64,000 nucleotides of DNA. It comes from JBFWVR01 sp050246635. GTDB taxonomy: Bacteria > Acidobacteriota > Vicinamibacteria > Vicinamibacterales > UBA2999. The stretch is from NCBI GenBank assembly GCA_050246635.1, contig JBFWVR010000003.1:1-64000 (forward strand), given 5' to 3'. Positions 6,482 to 15,486 of the stretch are shown piece after piece. The position numbers and the translations under genes were made by a program. The stretch's first letter is position 1. Every line of letters starts with the position of its first letter. The notes under the pieces were generated by a model, which saw only the letters and a program-made list of their open reading frames with translations, was not told the DNA's origin and ran no database searches.

Positions 6482-8176
6482 ATGCACGCCTCCCAGCCGT
6501 TGCCTGATCACGTCGAGCTCTCACGGCTTCATGTCGCCGAGTTGCTCGACTTCAGGCCCGATCAGGGCGTCATCCGGTTTCATGAGCAGCGGGTCGTCCT
6601 GCTCAGCGCCGTGGCGTGGGGCCTCATGCGCAAGGAGCTGATCGACACCTTCGGTCTCGACGCCGCCCGGCGCCTATTCCTGCGGTTCGGCTATGCCGAC
6701 GGCTATCACGATGCTGTCAGTCTTCGTGATCGGTCCCACTGGACCGCGCCGCTCGACGGCCTGCGCGCTGGTGCCGTCCTCCACAGCCTCGAGGGCATCG
6801 TCCGCACGGAGATCGCGAAGCTCGAGCATGATCCCGGGACGGGCCGTTTCGAGGAGGCGCTCGTGTGGCACCGCTCCTACGTGGCCGAGCACCACCTGCA
6901 CCACTACGGCCGAAGCACCGACCCGGTGTGCTGGTCGCTCGAAGGTTACGCGAGTGGTTATGCCAGCGCATGCCTCGGGCAGGAGATTTACTTTCGCGAG
7001 ACAGCCTGCCTGGCGCAAGGCGCCGCCGCGTGCACGGTGAGCGGGCGGGACGCCGCGAGCTGGGGGAGCGCGCTCGACCCGCTGCGTGCCGATTATCACA
7101 CCGAGGACCTGGGGCCCACGGTCGAACGCGTTCGAGGCGTGGTGCACGAGCGCTTCGTCGCCCTGGAGCGCCGGGAGCGTGCGGTGGCGAAGCGGGAGCG
7201 CGCGGTGAACCTGTCCCGCGAGCGCATGGCCAGAGAGGCCGCGTCGAGGCACTTCGTGGCCGGTGGTGCGGCCATGCGAGAGGTCCTGGAGCTCGCGGCC
7301 CGGGTGGCCCCGCTCGACACGACCGTGCTGGTCCACGGTGAGAGCGGGACGGGCAAGGAGTTCATCGTCCGGATGATCCACGACGAGAGCTCGCGTGCCG
7401 GAGGCCCCTTCGTCTCGATCAACTGCGCCGCGATCACGGAAACGCTGCTCGAGTCGGAGCTGTTCGGTCACGTGCGTGGGGCGTTCACCGGCGCGATCCG
7501 CGACAAGCCGGGCCTGTTCGAGACCGCGGGCCGTGGCACGCTGTTCCTTGACGAGATCGGGGAGATCGCCCCCACGGTGCAGGCGAAGCTGTTGAGAGCC
7601 CTCCAGGAGCGTGAGATCCGTCGGGTGGGTGGAGAACGCACCATCAAGGTCGGCGCCCGCGTCGTGGCGGCCACGAACCGCGACCTTCGGGCGGCTGTCG
7701 GCGCCGGGACGTTTCGCGAGGATCTGTACTTCAGGCTCGGTGCCTTCGTCATCACGGTCCCCCCCCTGCGTGAGCGCACCGAGGACATCCCGCCCCTGGT
7801 GCACGACTTCCTGCGACGCGCGGCCGCCCGCATGAAGAGACCCGTGGTCTCGGTGTCACCGGCGGCGATGACCGCGCTCATGCACTACCCCTGGCCTGGC
7901 AACGTCCGGGAGCTGGAGCACGCCGTCGAACGTGCGGTCATCGTCGCCAGCGGCCCGAGCATCCGGATCCGCGAGTTGCCGTCCGAGATCTCGCAGAAGG
8001 CCTGGGTTCCGCCTGCCCCGGGCACGTTCGATCTTCAGGCCCAGGAGCAAGCCACGATCGAACGGGCGCTCGCCTGGTTCCGCGGCAACCGCCGCGAGAC
8101 TGCGGAGGCCCTGAACATCAGTGCCGTGACCCTCTGGCGGAAGATGAAGCAGTACGGTCTGCACGACCGGCCGTAG
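6482..8176 (+). CDS. Sigma-54-dependent activator, XylR_N/V4R type (paralog 1)
   Basis: The 564-residue protein has an XylR_N sensor (about 15-120), a V4R domain (about 125-195), a coiled-coil linker (216-256), an AAA+ domain with Walker A GESGTGKE (286-293), GAFTGA (333-338) and FLDEIG, and a Fis-type HTH with ISAVTLWRKMKQYG. Counted from the ATG at 6482, H101, W129, C150, E173, C176 and C184 fall five residues before the phenol (H106, W134) and zinc (C155, E178, C181, C189) residues that I recall for MopR. I prefer 6482 to the ATG at 6449, which lies inside an activator site; the length then also matches the paralog at 21421. The predicted ligand is a small aromatic or similar molecule. Confidence 0.88.
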   Translation: MHASQPLPDHVELSRLHVAELLDFRPDQGVIRFHEQRVVLLSAVAWGLMRKELIDTFGLDAARRLFLRFGYADGYHDAVSLRDRSHWTAPLDGLRAGAVLHSLEGIVRTEIAKLEHDPGTGRFEEALVWHRSYVAEHHLHHYGRSTDPVCWSLEGYASGYASACLGQEIYFRETACLAQGAAACTVSGRDAASWGSALDPLRADYHTEDLGPTVERVRGVVHERFVALERRERAVAKRERAVNLSRERMAREAASRHFVAGGAAMREVLELAARVAPLDTTVLVHGESGTGKEFIVRMIHDESSRAGGPFVSINCAAITETLLESELFGHVRGAFTGAIRDKPGLFETAGRGTLFLDEIGEIAPTVQAKLLRALQEREIRRVGGERTIKVGARVVAATNRDLRAAVGAGTFREDLYFRLGAFVITVPPLRERTEDIPPLVHDFLRRAAARMKRPVVSVSPAAMTALMHYPWPGNVRELEHAVERAVIVASGPSIRIRELPSEISQKAWVPPAPGTFDLQAQEQATIERALAWFRGNRRETAEALNISAVTLWRKMKQYGLHDRP

Positions 8177-8201
8177 CGCCCGCCCCTTGCGGCGACGGTG
8201 G

Positions 8202-8217
8202 TGGCGTGCTCTTTGCT
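8202..8217 (+). promoter_or_regulatory. Sigma-54 promoter for the Rieske-reductase-transaldolase-GH15 operon
   Basis: TGGCGTGCTCTTTGCT fits TGGCRY-N5-TTGCW with exact -24/-12 spacing. It is 25 bp after the activator gene and 33 bp before the Rieske start. I found no clear TTTCA-N3-TGAAA pair in the preceding 150 bp, so its enhancer may be further upstream or degenerate. Confidence 0.7.
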
Positions 8218-8249
8218 CTTCAGGCCGGCAGTGCGAATGAGGAGCTGAC

Positions 8250-8564
8250 ATGAATCCCCGATCCGTTCCCTGCGGCAAGACCGCCGACGTGACTCCAGGC
8301 GAGCTCGTTCTGTTCGAAGTCGCGGGCCAGCGCATCGCGGTGGCGAACGTGGACGGCCGTTTCTTCGCCATCGACGATACCTGCACGCATGAGCAGTGCT
8401 CTCTGGCCGAACTGGGGATCCTGGAGGGCACCGTCGTGACCTGTGGATGTCACGGGGCGCAGTTCGACGTGACCACCGGTGCGGTACTCGCGCCGCCGGC
8501 GCGCTCGCCGGTGAAGACGTTTGCGGTGCACGCGCACGACGGCGCTCTGCACGTGGAGATCTGA
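8250..8564 (+). CDS. Rieske [2Fe-2S] ferredoxin
   Basis: This 104-residue soluble protein carries both Rieske ligand boxes, CTHEQCSL (about 44) and CGCHGAQFDVTTG (about 66), and has the length of bedA/BphF-type ferredoxins. AUG at 8250 follows GAGGAG. The next gene, a flavin reductase, starts immediately after its stop codon, so the two probably form an electron-transfer pair. No oxygenase alpha subunit is in the window, so the final electron acceptor is unknown. Expression is probably sigma-54 dependent through the element at 8202. Confidence 0.87.
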   Translation: MNPRSVPCGKTADVTPGELVLFEVAGQRIAVANVDGRFFAIDDTCTHEQCSLAELGILEGTVVTCGCHGAQFDVTTGAVLAPPARSPVKTFAVHAHDGALHVEI

Positions 8565-9806
8565 ATGCCACCCACGTTCGTCGTGGTCGGTGCCAGCCTC
8601 GCCGGCGCCACGGCGGCGGCCACGCTTCGAGCCGAAGGGTTCGAGGGTCACATCACGCTCATCGGCGCGGAGCGGCATCCGCCGTACGAGCGCCCACCGA
8701 TGTCGAAACGGTATCTGCGAGGTGAGACGCCGTTCGAGCAGGCGCGCATCCATCCGTCGGGGTTCTACGCGGACCACCGGATCGAGGCGCTCTTCGGCAT
8801 CCGAGCCACACGTGTCGAACCCGCCGAACGAGTCGTCCATCTCGACACCGGTCAACGTCTGCGGTACGACCGACTGCTCATCGCGACCGGAGCCCGGAAC
8901 CGGCGACCGCCCATTCCTGGCCTCGATCTCGCTGGCGTGCTCGACCTCCGCACCCTGGACGACGCGGATGTCCTCCGCGCGCACGCGACGCCGGCCGCGC
9001 GTGCCGTCGTGGTCGGGATGGGCTTCATCGGATGCGAGGTCGCGGCATCCCTGCGCCAGATGGGGCTGGAGGTCGTCGCGGTCGAATCGTCGCCGGCGCC
9101 GCTCTGTGGCGTACTTGGCAGGGACATCGGTGCCGTCGTGGCGAGGCTGCATCGCACACACGGGGTCGACCTGATCGTCGATGACACCGTCCTGCGGTTC
9201 GAGGGGCACGGCCGCGTCTCCCGCGTGATCACCAGGCGGGGCCGGTGCCTCGAGTGTGACTTCGTGGTCGCCGGTCTCGGCGTCGAGCCGGCGGTCGACT
9301 TCCTCGCCACCAGCGGCGTCGGGCTCTCGAACGGGATTCTGGTGGACGAGTACTGCCGTTCGGGTGCCGAAGGCATCTATGCCGCGGGCGACGTCGCCAA
9401 CCACCTCCATCCTGTCTTCGGGAGGAGGATTCGAGTCGAGCACTGGCAGAACGCGATGCAGCAAGGTGCGGCGGCGGCCAGGAACATGCTGGGCCCCGGC
9501 CGACCCTACGATGCGATCCACTGGTTCTGGTCGGACCAATACGACGCCAACCTGCAGTATGCCGGGTTCCACGACGAGTGGGATGCGCTGGTCGTGCGAG
9601 GCAGCCTCGAAGCACCGAGCTTCCTCGCGTTCTATCTGAATCAGGGCCGGATCGACGCCGTGGTGGGGCTCAACTGCGGCAAGGACGTGCGCCGCGCGAT
9701 GCCCTTGATCCGCTCCCGTCACTTCGTGGATCCGGCGCGCCTGGCGGACGAAGACACCGATCTACGCAGCCTCGTACCCGTATCCGCGACGAAAGGCCTG
9801 ACATGA
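8565..9806 (+). CDS. FAD/NAD(P)-dependent ferredoxin reductase (BphA4/rhodocoxin-reductase type)
   Basis: The 413-residue protein has an N-terminal FAD-binding Rossmann motif (VVVGASLAGATAAATLR), the YERPPMSK segment, a second NAD-binding motif VVVGMGFIGCEVAASLR (about 145-160), and the C-terminal FAD motif GIYAAGDVA. The C-terminal reductase domain with HWFWSDQYDANLQYAG is typical of ferredoxin reductases that serve Rieske or [2Fe-2S] ferredoxins. It is contiguous with the Rieske gene and overlaps the transaldolase start by ATGA, indicating translational coupling. Confidence 0.88.
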   Translation: MPPTFVVVGASLAGATAAATLRAEGFEGHITLIGAERHPPYERPPMSKRYLRGETPFEQARIHPSGFYADHRIEALFGIRATRVEPAERVVHLDTGQRLRYDRLLIATGARNRRPPIPGLDLAGVLDLRTLDDADVLRAHATPAARAVVVGMGFIGCEVAASLRQMGLEVVAVESSPAPLCGVLGRDIGAVVARLHRTHGVDLIVDDTVLRFEGHGRVSRVITRRGRCLECDFVVAGLGVEPAVDFLATSGVGLSNGILVDEYCRSGAEGIYAAGDVANHLHPVFGRRIRVEHWQNAMQQGAAAARNMLGPGRPYDAIHWFWSDQYDANLQYAGFHDEWDALVVRGSLEAPSFLAFYLNQGRIDAVVGLNCGKDVRRAMPLIRSRHFVDPARLADEDTDLRSLVPVSATKGLT

Positions 9807-11011
9807 GTTCGCCGCCCGCCGCCCGTCTGTCGGGACATCCACCTGCGCCGGGGCACGTCCCCGACACCGCCAACCCCGTCAAGGCGCTCCAGCGCTTCGG
9901 CCAATCGGTGTGGCTGGACGACCTCAGCCGCAGCCTCCTGACGAGCGGCGAACTCGAACGATTCATCGTCGAAGACGGGCTGCGCGGGGTCACCTCGAAC
10001 CCCACCATCTTCCACAAGGCCATGGTCGGGGGCGCGGAGTACGACGACGACATCCGGGCGGCGGTCCGGCGCGGGCGCGCGGAGCCCGTGGCGCTGTACG
10101 AGACGCTCGCGATTCGTGACATCCGGAGCGCCGCTGACGTGCTGCGCCCGGTTCATGACGCCACGTGCGGCGGGGACGGGTACGCCAGCCTCGAGGTGTC
10201 ACCGCACCTGGCCCACGACACCATGGCCACGGTCGAGGAGGCACGCCGTCTGTGGACGGCGGTCGACCGGCGGAACCTGATGATCAAGGTGCCGGCCACG
10301 CGAGAGGGTGTACCGGCACTCCGTCAGCTCATCAGCGAGGGTATCAACGTCAACGTCACGCTGATCTTCGGCCTCGAACGATATGCCGCGGTGGCGGAAG
10401 CCTACATGGAAGGCATCTCGGTGTTCGCCGACCGGGGGGGACCTCCCGCGCACGTGAGCGGCGTCGCCAGCTTCTTCCTGAGCCGCATCGACACGGCGGT
10501 CGACGATCTGATCGCGGCACGCTTGGCTGCCGTGAGCGACGGTGAGGCCCGGGCGGTGCTCACGGATCTGCAGGGGACAGTCGCCATCGCCAACGCGAAG
10601 CTCGCGTACCAGCGATATCTCGCCACTTGCCAGTCGACCCGGTGGCGGTCGCTGGCGGCCCGAGGCGCCCGGCCACAGCGGCTACTGTGGGCGAGCACCA
10701 GCACGAAGAACCCTCGCTACCGCGACGTCCGCTACGTCGAGGAGCTGATCGGGTGTGACACGATCAACACCATGACGCCGGCGACCATGTCGGCCTTCCG
10801 CGAGCACGGGCGGCTGCGGGCCAGCGTGGTCGCGGACGTCGACGACGCGCACCGCACCATGGAACGGCTGCGCCAGGTCCACATCCCGTTCGAGGCCGTG
10901 ACCGAGCAATTGCTGGAAGAAGGCATCACCCGGTTCAGCGGCGCCTTCGACGCCCTGCTCGCCGGACTTGGTGACGCCGCCCGTCGGGTGTCGACGGCGG
11001 GCCAGTCGTGA
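9803..11011 (+). CDS. tal: Transaldolase
   Basis: The 402-residue protein matches the long bacterial transaldolase (TalB/Tal type): QSVWLDDLSRSLLTSG at the N-terminus, GVTSNPTIFHKA, the Schiff-base lysine in NLMIKVPATREG, NVNVTLIFGLERY, and ASTSTKNPRYRDV. It transfers dihydroxyacetone units between sugar phosphates in the non-oxidative pentose phosphate pathway. The start overlaps the reductase stop (ATGA). Its placement in an operon with a redox pair and a glucoamylase suggests carbon-reserve mobilisation, which is an inference from context. Confidence 0.92.
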   Translation: MSSPPAARLSGHPPAPGHVPDTANPVKALQRFGQSVWLDDLSRSLLTSGELERFIVEDGLRGVTSNPTIFHKAMVGGAEYDDDIRAAVRRGRAEPVALYETLAIRDIRSAADVLRPVHDATCGGDGYASLEVSPHLAHDTMATVEEARRLWTAVDRRNLMIKVPATREGVPALRQLISEGINVNVTLIFGLERYAAVAEAYMEGISVFADRGGPPAHVSGVASFFLSRIDTAVDDLIAARLAAVSDGEARAVLTDLQGTVAIANAKLAYQRYLATCQSTRWRSLAARGARPQRLLWASTSTKNPRYRDVRYVEELIGCDTINTMTPATMSAFREHGRLRASVVADVDDAHRTMERLRQVHIPFEAVTEQLLEEGITRFSGAFDALLAGLGDAARRVSTAGQS

Positions 11012-11144
11012 CCCTGCGCCCGCGTGGGGAGGTGGGCCGCAGATCCGGTGTGGTCGGCCGCCGGCGGCGGCCGGGCGACCCAGCCACCCGGTGCCGATGC
11101 TGGGTGCCAGCGGCGGCTCGCAGCCGGCCCGGTTGGAGGCGTGT

Positions 11145-13547
11145 GTGAACGACGCATCGGGTAGATCGGCACCCGGATGGCCCGGCATTCCGGCCCGGTG
11201 GACCTCCAGCGCCAAGACCGGCGTCGGAACGGCCGCCAGTCGCGAGAGCCGCGTCTGGTTCACGCTGAGTCACGGCATCCTCAACGAGATCTACTATCCC
11301 CGAATCGACTGTGCCTGCATCCGCGACCTCGAGTTCCTGGTCACCGACGGCCAGTCGTGGCTCTCCGAGGAAAAGCGCCACACGGACTCCGACACCTCGG
11401 AGGTCGCCACGGGCATTCCGGCGTTTCGTATCCGGAACACGGCACACGACGGACGGTATCGCCTCGAGAAGGACGTGATCGCCGACCCTCGGCGGGACGT
11501 CCTGCTGCAACGCGTCCGGCTCGTGCCGCTCACGGGTTCGATCGCCGATCTCCGGCTCTACGTCCTGGTGGCGCCGCACCTCGCGAATCGGGGCGGTGGC
11601 AACACAGCCTGGGTTGGTGATTACAAGGGCCATCCCATGTTGTTCGCCGAGCGCGATCGGCACGCCCTGGCGCTTGGGAGTACGGTGCCGTGGGTGGCAC
11701 GATCGGTCGGGTTCGTCGGCGTGTCCGACGGCTGGCAGGAGCTGACCGCCCGGATGGGCCTCCGCCAGACCTACACGCGGGCCGAAGACGGCAACGTCGC
11801 GGTCATCGGGCAGATCGACCTGCGGGCTTCGCAGGGCCACTTCGTCCTGGCCCTCGGGTTCGGCCCGACGGCGGTGGAAGCCGCGCAGTCCGCCCTGACC
11901 AGCCTGCTGGACGACTTCGATCAGCTGCAGGCTGCCTACGTGGGGGGCTGGCGCGCCTGGCACGCACACCTCGAGCGCCGGGTGCCGTCGGCGGGCGCCA
12001 GCCGACTGTATCGGACGAGCGCCACCGTCCTGCGCACGCATGAGTCCAAGCGGATCGAGGGCGGAATCATCGCCAGCCTGTCGATCCCCTGGGGCTTCTC
12101 GAAGCCGGATGACGACCTCGGCGGCTATCACCTCGTGTGGCCTCGTGACCTCGTGGAAGCGGCCGGCGGCCTCATCGCGATCGGCGCGCACGAATCGGTC
12201 GCACGCGTGTTGCGCTACCTGGAGACGACGCAGGAGCCCGATGGGCACTGGTCCCAAAACATGTGGCTCGACGGTACGCCGTACTGGCACGGCACCCAGA
12301 TGGACGAGACGGCGCTCCCCATCCTGCTGGTCGATCTCGCGTGTCGCAAGGGCGTGTTCGGCCTCGGAGACCGGCAGCGGCTGTGGCCCATGGTCCGCCG
12401 TGCGGCGGGCTTCCTCGTCCGCAACGGGCCGGGAAGTCCACAGGATCGTTGGGAGGAGGAGCCGGGCTATTCCCCGTTCACGGTCGCGGCGGAGATCGCG
12501 GCGCTGGTTGTGGCCGCCGAGATGGCGCAGGTCGCAGGCGAGACCGCCGTGGCAGCCTATCTCCTGGAGACCGCCGACGTCTGGAACGACAGCATCGAAC
12601 GCTGGTTGTATGTCGAGGGAACCGATCTCGCACGCCGGCACGCCGTCGAGGGTTGTTACATCCGCGTCGCTGCGCCTCCCCGGATGAACGCAGCCTCACC
12701 GCGCCTTGGATTCGTTCCCATCAAACTCCCTCCTCCCGGGCCGTCCGGCGATCCGACTGTCCTCGGGGCCAGCCCGGATGCGTTGGCGTTGGTGCGCTTT
12801 GGCCTCCGTGCCCCTGACGACGCACGGATCCAGAACACCGTGACCGTCATTGACGGGGCGCTTCGCGTGGAGACGCCGCGTGGCCCGGTCTGGCGTCGAT
12901 ATGAGGGAGACAGCTACGGAGAGCATGCCGATGGGACCCCCTTCGACGGCACGGGTATCGGTCGTGGCTGGCCGCTCCTGACCGGCGAGCGGGCGCACTT
13001 CGAGCTGGCCGCTGGCCGTGTCGGCACGGCGCGGCGACTTGCTGAGGCCATGGAGGCCCTCGCGGGTGAGGCCGGCCTCCTGCCCGAACAGGTGTGGGAC
13101 CGGCCCGACCTTGCCGATCACGAACTCCGGCTCGGCCATCCGACGGGGTCCGCCAGCCCGCTGGTGTGGGCCCACGCGGAATACGTCAAGCTCTGTCGCT
13201 CGCTGCGGGACGGCGAGGTGTTCGATCGGCCACCCCAGACGGTCGAGCGGTACCTCGTGCGGTCCGTCACGTCGTGCCGGACGATCTGGCGCTTCAACCA
13301 GAGGATTCGTACCCTTCCAGTTGGAGCCGCCTTGCGCATCGAGACGCTGGCCTCTGCGGTGGTGCACTGGAGTGCCGATGGCTGGCGTACCTCCCATGAC
13401 ACCCCGAGCCGTGATACGGGCCTGGAGGTGCACGTGGTGGACCTTGACACGTGTCATCTCGAGCCGGGCAGCCAGGTGATCTTCACCTTCTTCTGGCCCG
13501 AAGCGGGTCGATGGGAAGGGGAAGATTTCGCGGTCCGCCTCGCATAG
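11145..13547 (+). CDS. GH15 glucoamylase / glucan 1,4-alpha-glucosidase
   Basis: The 800-residue protein has the bacterial GH15 layout: N-terminal beta-sandwich (HGILNEIYYPRIDCACIRDLEFL), an (alpha/alpha)6 barrel (about 290-690) and a C-terminal beta domain. The barrel contains DLGGYHLVWPRDLVEAAGG, the general-acid region RWEEEPGYSPFT and the base region LLPEQVWD. The GTG at 11145 is preceded by TTGGAGG. There is no signal peptide, so it is probably cytoplasmic and releases glucose from glycogen- or maltodextrin-type glucan. It follows the transaldolase by 133 bp, probably in the same sigma-54-controlled operon. Confidence 0.9.
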   Translation: MNDASGRSAPGWPGIPARWTSSAKTGVGTAASRESRVWFTLSHGILNEIYYPRIDCACIRDLEFLVTDGQSWLSEEKRHTDSDTSEVATGIPAFRIRNTAHDGRYRLEKDVIADPRRDVLLQRVRLVPLTGSIADLRLYVLVAPHLANRGGGNTAWVGDYKGHPMLFAERDRHALALGSTVPWVARSVGFVGVSDGWQELTARMGLRQTYTRAEDGNVAVIGQIDLRASQGHFVLALGFGPTAVEAAQSALTSLLDDFDQLQAAYVGGWRAWHAHLERRVPSAGASRLYRTSATVLRTHESKRIEGGIIASLSIPWGFSKPDDDLGGYHLVWPRDLVEAAGGLIAIGAHESVARVLRYLETTQEPDGHWSQNMWLDGTPYWHGTQMDETALPILLVDLACRKGVFGLGDRQRLWPMVRRAAGFLVRNGPGSPQDRWEEEPGYSPFTVAAEIAALVVAAEMAQVAGETAVAAYLLETADVWNDSIERWLYVEGTDLARRHAVEGCYIRVAAPPRMNAASPRLGFVPIKLPPPGPSGDPTVLGASPDALALVRFGLRAPDDARIQNTVTVIDGALRVETPRGPVWRRYEGDSYGEHADGTPFDGTGIGRGWPLLTGERAHFELAAGRVGTARRLAEAMEALAGEAGLLPEQVWDRPDLADHELRLGHPTGSASPLVWAHAEYVKLCRSLRDGEVFDRPPQTVERYLVRSVTSCRTIWRFNQRIRTLPVGAALRIETLASAVVHWSADGWRTSHDTPSRDTGLEVHVVDLDTCHLEPGSQVIFTFFWPEAGRWEGEDFAVRLA

Positions 13548-13597
13548 CGTCCGTCCGCGCGCCGGCGCCGGTTCGCGCCTGGCTCCGCGGCGTGGTC

Positions 13598-13629
13598 TTT
13601 CAACCTGAGAGATACATTTCATATTGAAA
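13598..13629. promoter_or_regulatory. Tandem TTTCA-N3-TGAAA activator sites before the second winged-helix gene
   Basis: TTTCA-ACC-TGAGA (13598-13610) and a perfect TTTCA-TAT-TGAAA (13617-13629) start 19 bp apart in the gap after the GH15 gene. A sigma-54-like element follows 86 bp downstream. The AT-rich character stands out against the surrounding GC-rich DNA. Confidence 0.75.
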
Positions 13630-13714
13630 GCAGGCGTGTGACCACGGCGGTTCGCGAATCTCCGGGAGACGCCGTTCTATCGGTCGCGACGCGCGCCGGG
13701 ACGACGAGCGAGGC

Positions 13715-13730
13715 TGGAGCGCGACTTGCA
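13715..13730 (+). promoter_or_regulatory. Sigma-54 promoter candidate before the second winged-helix gene
   Basis: TGGAGCGCGACTTGCA has correct -24/-12 spacing, with A for C after TGG. The predicted start point is near 13741, almost at the ATG at 13743, so a leaderless or nearly leaderless transcript would be implied. That tension keeps the confidence moderate. Confidence 0.5.
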
Positions 13731-13742
13731 CACTGCGAGGGC

Positions 13743-14096
13743 ATGGCCCTCGATACTTTCATCGTCCTGCCCCATCGCGCCTTGCCCGCGACGCCAGCCG
13801 TCGAGGCGCCAACCCGACCGACCGGTCGGCTGCGTGCGCCTCGCCAGTCGGGGCTGCCGGCGTCGACCGACCGCCGGTCCCGTGGCAGCTTGCGCCCGAC
13901 CCCCACCATCACCGCACTCACGCTGCGCGTCCAGCGTGAATACCGCGAGATGCCCGGGCTGTCACTGACCGAGCGACAATCCCGTCGCTTGTGGGACCTC
14001 GACCCACAGACGTGCCGCCGGGTCCTGGCGACGCTCGTCGCGCAACGTTTCCTGAGACGCACCGCGGACGGGACCTACGTGCGTCGGCTGTCCTGA
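13743..14096 (+). CDS. Small winged-helix DNA-binding protein (paralog of 2682-3302)
   Basis: From the ATG at 13743 the protein has 117 residues: a proline/arginine-rich N-terminus and a C-terminal winged-helix unit (about 60-117) with REYREMPGLSLTERQSRRLW, CRRVLATLV and FLRRTADGTYVRR. It shares the EMPGLSLT core and domain layout with the 206-residue protein at 2682-3302 but lacks that protein's C-terminal extension. An upstream GTG at 13638 is open but would place the coding region across the predicted sigma-54 promoter. It is followed 27 bp later by the DUF488 gene. It is probably a DNA-binding protein of this island; its targets are unknown. Confidence 0.62.
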   Translation: MALDTFIVLPHRALPATPAVEAPTRPTGRLRAPRQSGLPASTDRRSRGSLRPTPTITALTLRVQREYREMPGLSLTERQSRRLWDLDPQTCRRVLATLVAQRFLRRTADGTYVRRLS

Positions 14097-14123
14097 GTGC
14101 GGCGCTGGCGGGAGGTCGTTGTC

Positions 14124-14477
14124 ATGCTGAAACTCAAGCGCGCCTACGAGCCCGACACACGTTCCGATGGAACTCGCTTTCTCGTCGAGCGTCTCTGGCC
14201 CCGGGGAGTGTCCAAGCAGGAGCTGCACCTCGATGCCTGGCTGAAGGAGGTCGGGCCCAGCACCGGGTTACGGAAGTGGTTCGGCCACGATCCCGAGAAG
14301 TGGACGACGTTTCGCGCCCGGTACTTTCAGGAGCTCGACGCCAGGCCCGACGCGTGGAGACCCATCGTGGCGGCCGCCCGTCGCGGAAACGTGACGCTCG
14401 TGTACAGTTCGCGTGACCGCGAGTACAACAATGCGACGGCCCTGAAGGAGTATCTGCAACCAAGGCTGCGCAAGTAG
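14124..14477 (+). CDS. DUF488-family protein
   Basis: The 117-residue protein is a typical short DUF488 member: MLKLKRAYEP, DGTRFLVERLWPRGVSK, LDAWLKEVGPSTGLRKWFGHDPEKW and a C-terminal VTLVYSSRDREYNNA strand-loop. The ATG at 14124 is preceded by GGAGG nine bases upstream. The family is cytoplasmic and widely conserved, often next to stress or DNA-repair genes, and has no agreed biochemical activity. Here it lies between a DNA-binding protein and a DNA glycosylase, all on one strand with short gaps. Confidence 0.85.
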   Translation: MLKLKRAYEPDTRSDGTRFLVERLWPRGVSKQELHLDAWLKEVGPSTGLRKWFGHDPEKWTTFRARYFQELDARPDAWRPIVAAARRGNVTLVYSSRDREYNNATALKEYLQPRLRK

Positions 14478-14501
14478 CCTCCAACCGCGGGAACACGTCC
14501 T

Positions 14502-15485
14502 GTGTCCGACGCACGGCGACCACCGCAACGACAGCCCGCCAGTCCGCCCTCTCCCGCCGAGACGATCGTCCTTTGGCCGATCCCGCCATTCCGGCTCGAC
14601 TTCACCGTATGGGCGCTGCGCCGGCGGGCCCGCAACGCCATCGACCGCTGGGATGGCGTCACCTACCGACGGACGGTTCTACTGGACCATGGCCCAGCCG
14701 AACTGAGCGTCAGCCAGGACGGTCCGCCCACGAAGCCCCGGCTCATTGTGACCCTGAGACCGCCGTCCGCAACCACATCCGAGCTCGTCTTCCTCGCGGG
14801 CATGGTCGAGGGCCTCCTCGGACTGCGCGTCGATCTGGCACCCTGGTACCGGATGGCGGCCCGTCAGCCACGCCTGCGTGCCCTCAGCGAGCAGTTCCGT
14901 GGCCTGAAGCCCCCACGATTTCCCACCGTGCTCGAGGCGATCGTCAATGCGGTGGCTTGCCAGCAGTTGTCGCTGGAGGTGGGCCTCGAGCTGCTCAACC
15001 GCCTCGCCCGCGTGTGCGCACAGCACCACCAGGGAGGCCGCCGGGTCGGCACGCACGCGTTTCCTGGCGCTGGCGACCTTGCGGCGCTGCCGTTGTCGAC
15101 CTACCGGGCGATCGGCTTCAGCCGACAGAAGGCGCACGCGATCGTGAAGCTCGCGTCGGCCATCCTGGCGGGGGACCTCGACCTCGAGGGCCTGAGACGT
15201 GTCGATGACGCCCAAGCCAGGGACCAGCTCGTGGGGCTGGTGGGCGTGGGGAGGTGGACCGCCGAGTACGTCCTGCTGCGAGGGCTGGGGCGGCTGCACG
15301 TCTTCCCTGGCGACGACGTCGCAGCCCAGAAGAGCCTGGCACGACGACTGGCTCGTACCCAGCCTTTCGATTACGCCGGGGTGCAGAAGACCGTTCGGGC
15401 GTGGCAGCCGTGGGCCGGCATGGTGTACTTCCACCTGTTGCTCGAGGGCCTGGCTGCCGTGTCGGCGCTCAACCCGCCACACTGA
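14502..15485 (+). CDS. AlkA-type DNA-3-methyladenine glycosylase (HhH-GPD)
   Basis: The 327-residue protein has an N-terminal AlkA-like beta domain and a C-terminal HhH-GPD fold. The helix-hairpin-helix reads LVGLVGVGRWTAEYVLLRGL (about 246-265), and the catalytic Asp region is VFPGDDVAAQK, about 10 residues later, as in AlkA. ACQQLS at the start of the GPD domain is also typical. It should excise alkylated purines from DNA. The start is a GTG at 14502, 24 bp after the DUF488 stop, which suggests co-transcription. Confidence 0.85.
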   Translation: MSDARRPPQRQPASPPSPAETIVLWPIPPFRLDFTVWALRRRARNAIDRWDGVTYRRTVLLDHGPAELSVSQDGPPTKPRLIVTLRPPSATTSELVFLAGMVEGLLGLRVDLAPWYRMAARQPRLRALSEQFRGLKPPRFPTVLEAIVNAVACQQLSLEVGLELLNRLARVCAQHHQGGRRVGTHAFPGAGDLAALPLSTYRAIGFSRQKAHAIVKLASAILAGDLDLEGLRRVDDAQARDQLVGLVGVGRWTAEYVLLRGLGRLHVFPGDDVAAQKSLARRLARTQPFDYAGVQKTVRAWQPWAGMVYFHLLLEGLAAVSALNPPH

Positions 15486-15486
15486 C

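Noticed and set aside
8250..9806. Electron-transfer part of an aromatic ring-hydroxylating dioxygenase
   Set aside because: No oxygenase alpha or beta subunit or other aromatic pathway gene is in the window, so only ferredoxin and reductase are claimed.
13638..13742. Upstream GTG start for the second winged-helix gene
   Set aside because: It would put the coding region across the predicted sigma-54 element and right after the activator sites; the extra 35 residues are low-complexity.
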